Shown here piece after piece: positions 1-11,918 of a stretch of DNA of 62,747 nt (position 1 is the stretch's first letter; the number at the start of each line of letters is the position of its first letter). Below the pieces are notes generated by a model that saw only the letters and a list, made by a program, of their open reading frames with translations, was not told the DNA's origin and searched no databases. Source of the DNA: CAZBBB01 sp964490005. Its GTDB lineage: Bacteria; Planctomycetota; B15-G4. The translations under genes and the position numbers were made by a program. The stretch lies in assembly GCA_964490005.1 (NCBI GenBank), contig CAZBBB010000009.1:1-62747 (forward strand), read 5' to 3'.

Positions 1-1012
<1,012 letters not shown>

Positions 1013-1072
1013 GGGCAGGCTCTCCGTGACGCACGCCGCCGGGGCCGCACGCGCGGGGCGGATGGGCGCGGG

Positions 1073-1078
1073 ATTGTA
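1073..1078 (-). promoter_or_regulatory. candidate -10 box for the carboxylase gene
   Basis: TACAAT on the minus strand (5 of 6 matches to TATAAT) in the 97-base gap between the epimerase stop and the carboxylase start, leaving a leader of about 55 bases. I see no convincing -35 element. It could allow the carboxylase to be transcribed separately from the mutase operon. Confidence 0.3.
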
Positions 1079-1109
1079 GGGCAGCGCGCCCGGCCGCCGC
1101 GAGCCTCGC

Positions 1110-1531
1110 CTACGCGTGGCCCGAGCCGGACTGCACGAGTTCGACGAGCACGCCGCCCGTGCTCTTCGGGTGGACGAAGCACACCGTCGTCCCGTGCGCC
1201 CCGGGCCGCGGCCGCTCGTCGACGAGCGTGATGCCCGCGGCCGCCAGCCGGGCGAAGAGCGCGTGGATGTCGTCGACCTCGAGCGCGACGTGGTGGATGC
1301 CCGCGCCGCGCTTCTCGACGAAACGGCGCACGGCGTTGTCGCCCGCGTCGGGCTGCAGCAGCTCGATGCACCCCGAACCGGCGCCGAGCCGGAGCATCGC
1401 GACGGCGACCCGGTCGCCCGCGACGTGCTCGACGTGCTCGAGCGGCAGGCCGAGCAGGTCACGCCAGAACACGAGCGCCTGCGCGTGCGCCTGCACCGCG
1501 ATGCCGAGATGCGCGAGCCGCGGCGCCGGCA

Positions 1532-1532
<1 letters not shown>
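1110..1532 (-). CDS. mce: methylmalonyl-CoA epimerase
   Basis: Interconverts (S)- and (R)-methylmalonyl-CoA between the carboxylase and the mutase. The protein has 140 residues, the usual length, and is a VOC-fold glyoxalase-like protein. Likely metal ligands are visible: H8 in AHLGIAV, the IELLQP strand at 56-61, H80/H81 in GIHHVALEVDD, and E131 in VLVELVQ. The ATG at 1532 overlaps the TGA of the upstream mutase gene by one base (TGATG), so it is probably translationally coupled. Location next to the mutase and a carboxylase beta subunit supports this over other VOC enzymes. Confidence 0.93.
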
Positions 1533-3158
<1,626 letters not shown>

Positions 3159-3166
<8 letters not shown>

Positions 3167-4166
3167 CGGAGCCCTCCGCCGCGAGTTCGATGAGTTCGGC
3201 CATGTCCGCGGGCAGCGGCGACTCGAACTCGACCCGCGCGCCCGAGGCGGGATGATCGAACGTGATGCGGCGCGCATGCAAGGCGTGCCGCGCCAGACCC
3301 GGCACGCGCAGTCCTGCCGCGCGCCGGCGTTCGACCCAGGCGGCGTAGGCCAATTGCGCCGGGCGGCCGTAGCTGGCGTCGCCGACGATCGGATAGCCGA
3401 TGTGCTCGAGATGCACGCGGATCTGGTGCGTGCGCCCGGTGCGCGGCATGGCGGTCACGACGCTCATCGCGCCCAGGCGGCGCTCGACGGCATAGAAGGT
3501 CGAGGCGGTCTGCCCGCCCTCCGCGACGACGGCGCGCAGGGCGGGCCGGCGCGGGTGCGCGCCCAGCGGCAGGTCGATCCAGTCGTTGTCGAAGGGCAGT
3601 TCGCCCCACACGACGGCCGTATAGCGCTTCTCGACGGTCTTGCGCTTGAACTGGTTCACCAGCGAGGCGGCCGCCTCGTTGCCGCGCGCGACGAGCATCA
3701 CGCCCGAAGTGTCGCGATCGAGGCGGTGCACGATGCCCGGGCGGTCGGCGCGCCCGACGGCGGCCAGCTCGGGGAAGTGGTGCAGCAGTCCGTTCACGAG
3801 CGTGCCCTGCGCGGCTCCCGAACCCGGATGGATGACCAGCCCGACGGGCTTGTCGACGACGATCAGCGCGTCGTCGACGTGCAGGAAGCGCAGGTCCATG
3901 GGCTCGGCGCGCGGCAGCGCGTCGGCCGGGACGCCGAGTTCGCCCGCGATGAGTTCCCCCGGCGCGACGCGATAGCTCGTGCGCACCGGCCGCCCGTCGA
4001 TCGTGATCACGCCCTCGTCGATCAGCGCCGCCAGATAGCTGCGCGACCAGCGCGGCGCCAGCAGGCGACCGAGGAGGCGATCGACGCGCGCACCGCCCTC
4101 CTCGGGGAGCACGCTCCAGCGCAGCACCCCGTCGCTCGTCACGGCGGTCGTGAGCGGCTGGTCCAT
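3159..4166 (-). CDS. rluD: RluA/RluD-family 23S rRNA pseudouridine synthase
   Basis: Isomerises specific uridines in large-subunit rRNA to pseudouridine. The 335 residues comprise an N-terminal S4 RNA-binding domain (about 25-75: ARVDRLLGRLL, then WSRSYLAALIDEGVI) and a catalytic domain opening with LIVVDKPVGLVIHPG. The active-site motif HRLDRDTSG puts the catalytic aspartate at 150, and TGRTHQIRVHLEHIGYPIVGD is the usual later motif. It is the first gene of a minus-strand unit with methylmalonyl-CoA genes, an association that looks positional rather than functional. The exact target uridines cannot be told from sequence. Confidence 0.92.
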
Positions 4167-4248
4167 GATTTTCCGGCGCCCGGCGTACGGCTCGCGAGGC
4201 CAGCTTGACAGCTTGGGCCCCCCTGTTACGCTCGCGCGGCCGCTAGAC

Positions 4249-4254
4249 TATAAC
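4249..4254 (+). promoter_or_regulatory. candidate -10 box in the rluD / SUMF1-like divergent gap
   Basis: TATAAC lies 65 bases before the GTG start of the SUMF1-like gene, in an otherwise GC-rich gap of 153 bases. A perfect TTGACA at 4205-4210 is too far upstream (38 bases) to be its -35. Weak evidence. Confidence 0.25.
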
Positions 4255-4319
4255 GTGAGCCCGGACTCTCCCTCCGTGCAGTCCCCCGAACGGCTGCCGG
4301 TTCCGAGATCGCCCGTCCC

Positions 4320-6077
4320 GTGGAGACGCAGCCGATCGTGATTTGCAACGTCGTCGTCGCGCTGGCGAGCGCAGCTCTCCCGGCCTGGCTCGCACCGCAG
4401 GCCGCTCCACTCCTGAACCCTTCGACGCCGCCGGCTGCAGGCAGCGACGTGCGCGTCGTGCTGCGCCAGGCCAACGAGGCGGCCGACAAGTCCTCGCCGC
4501 CCCCGGGCATGGTGCTCATCCCCGGCGGCAAGGTCCACGTCGGCACCGAGGTGTCGCGCGTCGAGAGCCTCGGCGGCCGCGACCTGCAGTCGATGACCGA
4601 CATCGCGGCGGAGACGCCGCGCCACGTGGTCGAGCTCGAAGACTTCTACATCGACGTGACCGAGGTCACGAACCTGCAGTGGAAGACCTTCCTCGACGCG
4701 ACGAAGCGCAAGCCGTCGGCGACGCTCGTGGAGTTCGGCTGGCCGGACGGGATCATCCCGGCCGGGCAGGAACAGTTCCCGATCACGATCGTGAGCATCG
4801 CCGAGATCAACGAGTACCTCGTCTGGTCGGGCCGCCGGCTGCCCACGGAGTTCGAGTGGACCCGCGCCGCCCGCGGCGACGACACGCGCGAGTTCACCTG
4901 GGGCGACAAGTGGGAGACGGCGCGCTGCATCACCGGCATGACCACGCCCAATCTCGGCGCGACGCCCGTGGGCCGCCTGAAGGACGGCGCGAGCCCCTAC
5001 GGCGTGCTCGATCTGATCGGCAACGTCTGGGAGTGGGTCGATTCGCCCTTCACCGCGTTTCCCGGCTACAAGAGCGTGCCCTTCGGCAGCGGCAAGAAGA
5101 GCGTCGACCTGATGCCGAGCTTCAACAGCACGTTCAAGGTCCTCAAGGGCGGGTCCTTCACGAGCACGCGCGCGTTCGCGCGCATCGATGTGCGACTGGG
5201 CAAGAACCCCGCCGAGAGCGACGCCTCCATCGGCTTCCGCACCGCGCGCTCCTCGCGCAACGCGCTCGAGTCGATCCGCCACGGACTGCGGCGCCTGCTC
5301 CCGCCCAAGCTGAACAAGCCCGGCGCGCTGGCCGAGGACGACCTGTTCGGGCGCGAGCTGCACTACTACGACGATGAGGCGCGCATCATCACCGGCTACC
5401 GGCACCTGGCCTTCGCCCACCGCGGACCGGAGCGCGGCAGCCCGCTGAGCAAGTTGCGCCGCGATTCGGTCGACGACCCGGTCGTGCTCGGCGTGCTCGT
5501 CACGAGCGAGGCGCTTTCGATGCCCGACATGTGGGACGAGTCGGAGGTCGCCGCCGCGCGCGCCTTGCCCGAGGAGACCGAAGAGCAGCGCGCCGCCAAG
5601 GTGCAGAGCCTCGATCTCGCGATGATCAGGATGCCGCCGGGCGAGTACACGCTGGCTTGGAAGGCCGAGGGCGAGTCCAAGGCCTGGAAGGACCTGCAGA
5701 AGGCCAAGCGCGACGCCGAGAAGGAGTCCAAGCGCAAGAAGAGCGACGACAAGGCCGACCCCGCGGCCGAAGCCGTGGCCGAGAGCGCCACGGCCGGCGC
5801 CGCCGTCCCCTGGCCGGGCGTCTCGAACATCCACGAACTGCAGACGGACATCGAGTTCCCGCAGGAGCACGACGTCGTGCTGTTCTACAACGCGTCGAAC
5901 GTGGTCTGCGGCTGGATGCGCGCCTTGCCGATCGAGGAGGCCGAGATCTCGAAGCTGACCTTCACCGGGAGCGACGAGGGCCGCGTCTGGGACGTGAGCT
6001 TCTCGCTCGATCAGGTCACCGGGCGCAAGGGACCGCGCGTGCCTTTGCGCTTCCAGCTCGCGGGCGACGGGCTCTGA
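4320..6077 (+). CDS. SUMF1/FGE-like domain protein with unknown C-terminal domain
   Basis: 585 residues from a GTG start. A hydrophobic N-terminal stretch (CNVVVALASAALPAWLA) suggests export. Residues about 62-315 form a formylglycine-generating-enzyme-like (SUMF1) domain: GMVLIPGGKVHVGTE, DFYIDVTEVTNLQWKTF, RRLPTEFEWTRAARG, YGVLDLIGNVWEWV and a closing IGFRTARSS. The cysteine pair that true FGE uses near KGGSF...FGCR is absent, so it is unlikely to make formylglycine. It is more likely a binding or regulatory member, as is common in Planctomycetes. Residues 320-585 are unrecognised and include a charged KK/EE-rich segment near 455-485. No Shine-Dalgarno is obvious, so the start is uncertain. 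Confidence 0.85.
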   Translation: METQPIVICNVVVALASAALPAWLAPQAAPLLNPSTPPAAGSDVRVVLRQANEAADKSSPPPGMVLIPGGKVHVGTEVSRVESLGGRDLQSMTDIAAETPRHVVELEDFYIDVTEVTNLQWKTFLDATKRKPSATLVEFGWPDGIIPAGQEQFPITIVSIAEINEYLVWSGRRLPTEFEWTRAARGDDTREFTWGDKWETARCITGMTTPNLGATPVGRLKDGASPYGVLDLIGNVWEWVDSPFTAFPGYKSVPFGSGKKSVDLMPSFNSTFKVLKGGSFTSTRAFARIDVRLGKNPAESDASIGFRTARSSRNALESIRHGLRRLLPPKLNKPGALAEDDLFGRELHYYDDEARIITGYRHLAFAHRGPERGSPLSKLRRDSVDDPVVLGVLVTSEALSMPDMWDESEVAAARALPEETEEQRAAKVQSLDLAMIRMPPGEYTLAWKAEGESKAWKDLQKAKRDAEKESKRKKSDDKADPAAEAVAESATAGAAVPWPGVSNIHELQTDIEFPQEHDVVLFYNASNVVCGWMRALPIEEAEISKLTFTGSDEGRVWDVSFSLDQVTGRKGPRVPLRFQLAGDGL

Positions 6078-6084
6078 CGAGGAC

Positions 6085-6105
6085 GCCGCGCCCTCCGGGC
6101 GCGGC
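6085..6105. terminator. hairpin between convergent genes
   Basis: GCCGCGCCC, a TCC loop and GGGCGCGGC form a perfect 9-bp GC stem in the 37-base gap between the SUMF1-like gene (+) and valS (-). There is no T-tract. It is likely a shared, bidirectional transcription stop. Confidence 0.5.
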
Positions 6106-6114
6106 TCGCGTCGC

Positions 6115-8832
6115 TCAGTCCTTCGGCAGCGCGTCGATCAGTCCGCGCAGTCGCGCGCACTCCGACTCGAGTTCCGCGAGGCGTTCCCGTTCCCGCGCGA
6201 CGACCTCGGGCGGCGCACGGCCCACGAAGCCCGCATTGGCCAGCTTGCCCCTCACGACGTCGGCCGCCCTGAGTGACTTGTCGAGCGTGCGTGACAGGTC
6301 GGCGCGCTGCGCCTCGCGGTCGACCAGCCCGTCGAGGTCGAGCAGCACCTCGACGCCCTCGGCCACGTCCACGGCAGCCCCGCTCGGCCGCGGCGGATCC
6401 ACGCCGAGCGCGAGCGACTCGAAGGCGCCGAGCCGCTCGGCCAGCGCGCGCGCGCGCTCGAGCGCCGCCACCGCGGCCTCGTCGCGCAGCGCGACCGTCA
6501 CGCGCACGGGCCTGCGCTCCGGCACGTTGTTCTGCTGCCTCAGCTTGCGCACCGAGGAGACCACCGACTGCGCCAGGGCCAGGTCGGTCTCGGCCTGCGC
6601 GTCGCGACGCAGGCCCGCGCCGTCGGGCCAGGCCGCCCGCGCCAGGATCGCCGCCCGCGGCGCGGCCGACACGGCCCGCACGCGCTGCCAGAGCGCCTCC
6701 GTCACGAAGGGTGCGATCGGGTGCAGGAGCACGAGCAGGTCGGACAGCACGCGCCCCAGGACGGCGGCCGCCACGCGGTCACCTTCGACCAGACGCGCCT
6801 TGACCGCCTCGACGTACCAGTCGCAGACGTCGTTCCAGGTGAATCGGTAGAGCAGATTCGCGCCGTCGTTGAACCGGTACTCGCTCCAGGCCGCGCCGGC
6901 CTCCTCGCGGACGGCGGCCAGGCGCGAGAGGATCCAGCGGTCTTCGAGCGCCACCGCGTCGTCGGCGTCGAGCGCCGGCAGGCTCCCGGCGCGCTGCAGC
7001 ACGAAGCGCGACGCGTTCCAGAGCTTGTTGACGAAGTTGCGCCCCATCTCGAAGCGTTCGGGCGAGAGACGCGTGTCCTGGCCTTCCTTGGTGAGCAGCA
7101 CGAGCGAGAAGCGCACGGCATCGGCGCCGTACTGCTCGATCATGTCGATCGGATCGATGCCGTTGCCGAGGCTCTTGCTCATGCGCCGCCCCTGCCCGTC
7201 GAGCACCGTCGCGTGGATGTAGCAGGTCGCGAAGGGACAGCGCCGATCGCCGGACAGGCCGTCCATGAAGGCGTAGCCCGCCATGACCATGCGCGCCACC
7301 CACAGGTAGATGATCTCGCTGGCGGTGCTCAGGAACTGCGTCGGGTAGTAGCGCCGCAGGTCGGCGGTGTCCGCCGGCCAGCCCAGCGTGGCGAAGGGCC
7401 ACAGCCACGAGCTGGCCCACGTGTCGAGGACGTCGTCGTCCTGCCGCACGATGGGCTTGCCCGTCTTCGGATGCGGCGTGCCGAGCGCGAGATCCTCGCG
7501 GCTGGCCACGGGTTCGCCGTCGACGTCGTACCAGACCGGGATGCGATGGCCCCACCAGAGCTGTCTCGAGATGCACCAGTCGCGCACGTTCTCGAGCCAG
7601 TCGAGGTAGACCTTCGACCAGCGTTCGGGCTGGAATCGCAGGGCTCCGCTGCGCAGCGCCGCGATGGCCGGCTGCGCCAGCGGCTCCATGCGCACGAACC
7701 ACTGCTCGCTGACGAGCGGCTCGATGGGGCTCTTGCTGCGGTCGGAAACCGACACGTTGTGCTCGATCTCGCGCACCTCGCCGAGCAGACCGAGCGCGTC
7801 GAGCGCGGCCACGACCTCCTCGCGGGCCCGCTCACGGCTCAGGCCGGCGAAGCGTCCGGCCGCCGCGTTGAGCGTGCCGTCCTTGTCGAGGATGTTCACG
7901 ACCGGCAGACGGTGGCGTGCGCCCCGCTCGTAGTCCGCCGGGTCGTGCCCGGGCGTGACCTTGACGGCGCCCGTGCCGAAGGCGGCGTCGACGCTGGAGT
8001 CCGCCACGACCGGGATCTCGCGCTCCATGAGCGGCAGCACGAGCGTCGCGCCCACGAGGTCCGCGTAGCGCGCATCGTCGGGGTGCACCGCGACGCCCGT
8101 GTCTCCCAGCATGGTCTCGGGCCGGGTCGTCGCGACTTCGACGTGTCGCCCCGGCCTGCCCTTGACCGGGTAGCGCAGCGTCCAGAGCCGGCCCCGGCGC
8201 GGCACGTACTCGATCTCGTCGTCGCCCACCGCCGTCTGCAGCACGCAGTCCCAGTTCACCAGCCGCGGGCCGCGGTAGATCAGGCCGCGCTCCCAGAGTC
8301 GCACGAAGGACTCGCGCACCGCGCGCGACATGGACGGTTCGAGCGTGAAGCGCGTGCGCGTCCAGTCGCAGCTCGCGCCGAGGCGCGCGAATTGCTCGAG
8401 GATGCGGCTGCCGTGCTCCTCCTTCCAGGCCCAGATCTCGCGCAGGAAGGCCTCCCGCCCCAGCGCCTGCCGCGTGAGCCCGCGCTCGGCGTAGAGCCGC
8501 TTCTCGACCACGGCCTGCGTCGCGATGCCGGCGTGGTCGGTGCCGGGCACCCAGAGCACGTCGTGCCCGGCGAGCCGGCGATGGCGCGCGACGATGTCCT
8601 GCAACGTGCCGTTGAGCGCGTGCCCCATGTGCAGCACGCCCGTCACGTTCGGCGGCGGAATCATGATCGTGAAGGTCGGCCGCGCCGACGCGGGGTCGGC
8701 GACGAAGCCGCCCGTCCGCTCCCACAGCGTGCGCATTTCGGCCTCGAGCGCGCCCGGCTCGTAGCGCGCGGGCATCTCGTCGGTCGCCGACGACGGCGGC
8801 GCGGAGGCGGCCTTCGGCTCCGACCCGCTCAC
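6115..8832 (-). CDS. valS: valyl-tRNA synthetase
   Basis: Charges tRNA-Val with valine. At 905 residues it is slightly shorter than the E. coli enzyme. The class I HIGH-type signature is HMGH at 68-71 in PPPNVTGVLHMGHALNG, and the second signature is RMSKSLGNGIDP. Editing-domain motifs (ATTRPETMLGDTGVAVHP) and the anticodon-binding domain follow. A short C-terminal coiled-coil arm is visible (ERERLAELESECARLRGLI). The GTG start overlaps the TGA of the phosphoglycerate mutase gene by four bases (GTGA), so the pair is co-translated. Confidence 0.97.
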   Translation of the reverse strand: MSGSEPKAASAPPSSATDEMPARYEPGALEAEMRTLWERTGGFVADPASARPTFTIMIPPPNVTGVLHMGHALNGTLQDIVARHRRLAGHDVLWVPGTDHAGIATQAVVEKRLYAERGLTRQALGREAFLREIWAWKEEHGSRILEQFARLGASCDWTRTRFTLEPSMSRAVRESFVRLWERGLIYRGPRLVNWDCVLQTAVGDDEIEYVPRRGRLWTLRYPVKGRPGRHVEVATTRPETMLGDTGVAVHPDDARYADLVGATLVLPLMEREIPVVADSSVDAAFGTGAVKVTPGHDPADYERGARHRLPVVNILDKDGTLNAAAGRFAGLSRERAREEVVAALDALGLLGEVREIEHNVSVSDRSKSPIEPLVSEQWFVRMEPLAQPAIAALRSGALRFQPERWSKVYLDWLENVRDWCISRQLWWGHRIPVWYDVDGEPVASREDLALGTPHPKTGKPIVRQDDDVLDTWASSWLWPFATLGWPADTADLRRYYPTQFLSTASEIIYLWVARMVMAGYAFMDGLSGDRRCPFATCYIHATVLDGQGRRMSKSLGNGIDPIDMIEQYGADAVRFSLVLLTKEGQDTRLSPERFEMGRNFVNKLWNASRFVLQRAGSLPALDADDAVALEDRWILSRLAAVREEAGAAWSEYRFNDGANLLYRFTWNDVCDWYVEAVKARLVEGDRVAAAVLGRVLSDLLVLLHPIAPFVTEALWQRVRAVSAAPRAAILARAAWPDGAGLRRDAQAETDLALAQSVVSSVRKLRQQNNVPERRPVRVTVALRDEAAVAALERARALAERLGAFESLALGVDPPRPSGAAVDVAEGVEVLLDLDGLVDREAQRADLSRTLDKSLRAADVVRGKLANAGFVGRAPPEVVARERERLAELESECARLRGLIDALPKD

Positions 8833-10082
8833 GACGCGGCCTCGCGGGCGTCACCCTCGCGAGCCGTCGCGCCCGGCGCGGGTCGCGGCAGCGCCCCGCG
8901 CAGCGCGTATTCGAGCAATTCGTGCCCCGCCTCGACGACGAGGCCCGAGGCCGCCGCCTCCTGTTCGGTGAATCGCGAGCCGCCCCGGACCGGCTCGAAG
9001 CCGGGCCCCCAGAGGGCGAAGGGCACGTGCGTCGTCGAGGCCTCGCGCTCGATCGTCGAGGTCATGTGGTCCGTGGTCAGCAGCATGCGCGTGTCGCCTC
9101 GCTTCTCGAGCGCCGCGCGCAGCGGGCCGACGACGAAGCGGTCGATCTCCTCGATGACCCGGATCTTCAGGCGGACGTCCGACTCGTGGCACGCCTCGTT
9201 CGCGGCCGCGAGATGCAGCACGACGACGTCGTGCGCGTCGAGCGCGGAGAGGGCCGCGCGGAGCTTCGCCGTCCAGGCCGTGTCGTAGTAGCCCGTCGCA
9301 CCGGGCACCGACGGCGTGCTCGCGCCCGCCACCGCGCCGAGTCCGCGCACGAGCGGCACGGCGCCGACGACGCACAGCGAGAGCCCCGTGCGCAGCTCGA
9401 AGGGTTCGAGCACCGCCCGCCCGCCGCCGCCCCAGGGCCAGATGCGGTCGGCCGGATTCTCGCCGAGGTCGATGCGCACGCGATTGATGTCGTGGGCGCC
9501 GAGCACGGCCGCCGCGGCCTCGATCAGCTCGCGCAGCTCGCCGGAATCGGCGCCGTAGGGCAGGTAGTCGCCGATGGGATGCCCCAGGACCTGCTGCGGC
9601 GGCACGGTGTCGATCCGGCCTCCGCGCCCTCCGCGACGCACGAGCAGGTTGCGATAGCCCAGTCCGGCATGGAACGACCAGACCTCGTCGCCGAGCGCGG
9701 CCTGCAGGGCCTCCACGAGCAGCCGCGCCTCGACGTTGTTGATGTGCCCCGCGTTGAAGTCGACGAGGCAGCCGCGGAACGTCGAGACGAAGTTCATGCG
9801 GAAGGCCAGGTCCTCGGGGCCGAGGTCCACGCCCATGCCGGCCGCCTCCAGGCCGCCGCGCGACAGCGGCGACAGGCGCGGGTCATAACCCAGCACCGAG
9901 AGCGCCGCGACCTCGCTCGCGTTGCGCAGCCCGGCCGGCACCTGCCGCACGAGGCCCAGGCGCGCGGCGCGCGCCACGCGATCGAGCTGCGGCGTGTTGG
10001 CGGCCGCCAGCGGCGTCACGCCGTCGAGGACCTCGACGGGCACGTCGGCGATTCCGGTCGGCAGGAGGATGAGGGTCTTCAT
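8829..10082 (-). CDS. apgM: 2,3-bisphosphoglycerate-independent phosphoglycerate mutase, archaeal (ApgM) type
   Basis: Alkaline-phosphatase-superfamily mutase predicted to interconvert 3- and 2-phosphoglycerate in glycolysis. It has 417 residues, the usual ApgM length, and starts with ILLPTGIADVPVE...DGVTPLAAANTPQLDRVA. The nucleophile region is NASEVAALSVLGYDPR; most relatives have Ser-Asp where this has Ser-Glu. The distal metal motif is TTDHMTSTIEREASTTHVP. Some relatives have been proposed as homoserine kinases, and sequence alone does not separate the two. The ATG start is clear, and the gene overlaps valS by 4 bases. Confidence 0.85.
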   Translation of the reverse strand: MKTLILLPTGIADVPVEVLDGVTPLAAANTPQLDRVARAARLGLVRQVPAGLRNASEVAALSVLGYDPRLSPLSRGGLEAAGMGVDLGPEDLAFRMNFVSTFRGCLVDFNAGHINNVEARLLVEALQAALGDEVWSFHAGLGYRNLLVRRGGRGGRIDTVPPQQVLGHPIGDYLPYGADSGELRELIEAAAAVLGAHDINRVRIDLGENPADRIWPWGGGGRAVLEPFELRTGLSLCVVGAVPLVRGLGAVAGASTPSVPGATGYYDTAWTAKLRAALSALDAHDVVVLHLAAANEACHESDVRLKIRVIEEIDRFVVGPLRAALEKRGDTRMLLTTDHMTSTIEREASTTHVPFALWGPGFEPVRGGSRFTEQEAAASGLVVEAGHELLEYALRGALPRPAPGATAREGDAREAAS

Positions 10083-10176
10083 GCGCAGGTCCGCGCGCGT
10101 GGCGGGTCGCGACGCGTCGCGGCATTGTCCACCACGCGGCCTCCAATGGAAACGCGGCGGACAGGGCCGTCCGCGT

Positions 10177-11019
10177 TCAGCTCGTCGAGCGCGGCGCCCA
10201 GCCCAGTTCCGCGAACAGCCGGCGGCTGTCGAGGGCGAGATTCGCGGGCCGGCACCCGCTCAGACCCGCGGCCCGGAGCGAGCCCTCGGCCACGGCGGCG
10301 GGGTCGAGGCCCGCCTCCCGCGCCTCGCGGCGGGCGAGCGCGTGGCGCGAGAGCACTCGCGGGCCGCCGGCGTGCCGCAGGCCCCGGACCTCGGAACGCG
10401 CGACGAGGTCCACGAGGGCGCGGGCCGCGTCGACGACGGCGATCGGAGAGCGCAGCTCGTCGACGAACATGCGCGGCCTCTCCCCCCGCGCGAGCGCGTC
10501 GAGCAGCGTACTCGTCGCCGAACGGCGCCCGACGGGGGCACGGCCCGTGAGCAGCGCCAGCCGGACGATGACGGCCTCGGGCGCGTGGTGCGCGACGCGC
10601 CGCTCGCCTTCCAGCTTGGTCTCGCCGTACGCGTGGAGCGGTTCGGCCCGGTCGGTCTCGACCCAAGGGCCGCGCGAGCCGTCGAAGACCTGGTCGGTCG
10701 ACACGTGCACGAAGCGGACACCGCGTGCCGCACAGGCCTGCGCGAGCTCGCCGGGAAGCTCGGCATTGAGCCGCTCGGCCAGGCGCGGGTCGTCACGGCA
10801 GGGGGCGATGTCCGCGAGCGCCGCGCAGTGCACGACGGCTGCGGGTGCGGCCTCCCGCAGCACGCCGTCCACGGCCCCGGTGCCGGTCAGATCGACCTCG
10901 ACGTCGCGTGCGCGCAGGCGGGAGCGGCAGGCTCCGACCACGTCGTGACCGCGCGCCTCGGCCTGCGCGACGACGGCCTGGCCCAGGAAGCCCGAGGACC
11001 CTGTCACGAGGACGCGCAT
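10177..11019 (-). CDS. RmlD-like NAD(P)-dependent sugar-nucleotide reductase
   Basis: Short-chain-dehydrogenase-fold protein of 280 residues from the dTDP-4-dehydrorhamnose reductase (RmlD) family. The nucleotide-binding loop is GSSGFLG (7-13), followed by CAALADIAPCRDD, the STDQVFDG motif at 107-114 and the catalytic YGETK with Tyr131 and Lys135. It probably reduces a keto-sugar nucleotide for surface polysaccharide, but no other rhamnose genes are adjacent, so the substrate is open. It is divergent from kdsA across an 83-base gap, which fits a shared envelope-polysaccharide role. Confidence 0.85.
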   Translation of the reverse strand: MRVLVTGSSGFLGQAVVAQAEARGHDVVGACRSRLRARDVEVDLTGTGAVDGVLREAAPAAVVHCAALADIAPCRDDPRLAERLNAELPGELAQACAARGVRFVHVSTDQVFDGSRGPWVETDRAEPLHAYGETKLEGERRVAHHAPEAVIVRLALLTGRAPVGRRSATSTLLDALARGERPRMFVDELRSPIAVVDAARALVDLVARSEVRGLRHAGGPRVLSRHALARREAREAGLDPAAVAEGSLRAAGLSGCRPANLALDSRRLFAELGWAPRSTS

Positions 11020-11040
11020 GCAACGGCTCCGGCGCCGTCG

Positions 11041-11070
11041 TCGACCGCAGCCGACCGGCGCGCGTAAGAT
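11041..11070 (+). promoter_or_regulatory. candidate kdsA promoter
   Basis: TCGACC (11041-11046) and TAAGAT (11065-11070), each 4 of 6 to consensus, are separated by 18 bases and would give a leader of about 25 bases before the kdsA ATG. A low-stringency match. Confidence 0.25.
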
Positions 11071-11102
11071 GCCCCTCCATCCTGCCCGGGAGCGGCCGCG
11101 CC

Positions 11103-11918
11103 ATGAAGATCGGAACCGTCGAGATCCGTCGAGGCGGCCCGCTGTTCGTGCTGGCGGGCCCGTGCGTCATCGAGAACGAGACGATGCCGTTCGAGATCGC
11201 CCGCACGCTGCGCGACATGACGTCCGCGCTCTCGCTGCCGTTCATCTTCAAGGCCAGTTTCGACAAGGCCAACCGCACGCGCGCCGGCTCCTTCCGAGGC
11301 CCCGGAGCGGCCGAGGGCCTGGCCCTGCTCGACGCGGTGCGGCGCGAGGTGGGCGTCCCCGTCATGACCGACATCCACGAGGTGCGGCACGCCGAGCTGG
11401 CGGCCGGGAAGGTCGACCTCGTGCAGATCCCGGCCTTCCTCTGCCGGCAGACCGACCTGCTGATCGCGGCCGGCGAGAGCGGCTGCGCGGTCAACATCAA
11501 GAAGGGCCAGTTCGTCGCCCCCTGGGACATGGGGTGGTCGATCGAGAAGGTGCTCAGCACGGGGAACGAACGGGTGCTCGTCACCGAGCGCGGCGTGTGC
11601 TTCGGCTACAACACCCTCGTGAACGACATGCGCGCCCTGCCCGAGATGGCGAAGTTCGGCAAGCCGGTCGTGTTCGACGCGACGCACAGCGTTCAGCGGC
11701 CCTCGTTCGCCGGGGGCGTCTCGGGCGGCGACCGGACCATGGCGCCGATCCTCGCGCGCGCCGCCGTCGCCGCCGGCTGCGACGGCCTGTTCGCCGAGAC
11801 GCACCCCGACCCCGACAAGGCGCTCTCGGACGGCCCGAACATGATCCCCCTCGGCGAGTTGCCCGAACTGCTCGCGACCCTCAAACGGATCCGGGCCGCG
11901 ATCTCGCCACCTCGTTGA
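11103..11918 (+). CDS. kdsA: 2-dehydro-3-deoxyphosphooctonate aldolase (Kdo-8-phosphate synthase)
   Basis: Condenses phosphoenolpyruvate with arabinose 5-phosphate to give Kdo 8-phosphate, the committed step to the Kdo of LPS; it therefore implies an outer membrane. 271 residues, the family length. Motifs in order: LAGPCVIENE, FKASFDKANRTR, TDIHE, QIPAFLCRQTDLL, IKKGQF, TERGVCFGYNTLV, DATHSVQ. The Cys in AGPCVIE (Asn in the E. coli enzyme) points to the metal-dependent class. The ATG at 11103 is the first start aligned with the family; upstream open frame is a shadow. The 3' end overlaps the convergent scaffold gene by 38 bases. Confidence 0.95.
   Translation: MKIGTVEIRRGGPLFVLAGPCVIENETMPFEIARTLRDMTSALSLPFIFKASFDKANRTRAGSFRGPGAAEGLALLDAVRREVGVPVMTDIHEVRHAELAAGKVDLVQIPAFLCRQTDLLIAAGESGCAVNIKKGQFVAPWDMGWSIEKVLSTGNERVLVTERGVCFGYNTLVNDMRALPEMAKFGKPVVFDATHSVQRPSFAGGVSGGDRTMAPILARAAVAAGCDGLFAETHPDPDKALSDGPNMIPLGELPELLATLKRIRAAISPPR

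Noticed and set aside
4205..4210. Perfect TTGACA -35 box upstream of the SUMF1-like gene
   Set aside because: No -10-like hexamer occurs at 16-18 bases; the nearest TATAAC is 38 bases away.
6721..9288. Open frame of 855 codons on the plus strand, antisense to valS
   Set aside because: The minus-strand frame has all ValRS signatures; the plus frame has none.
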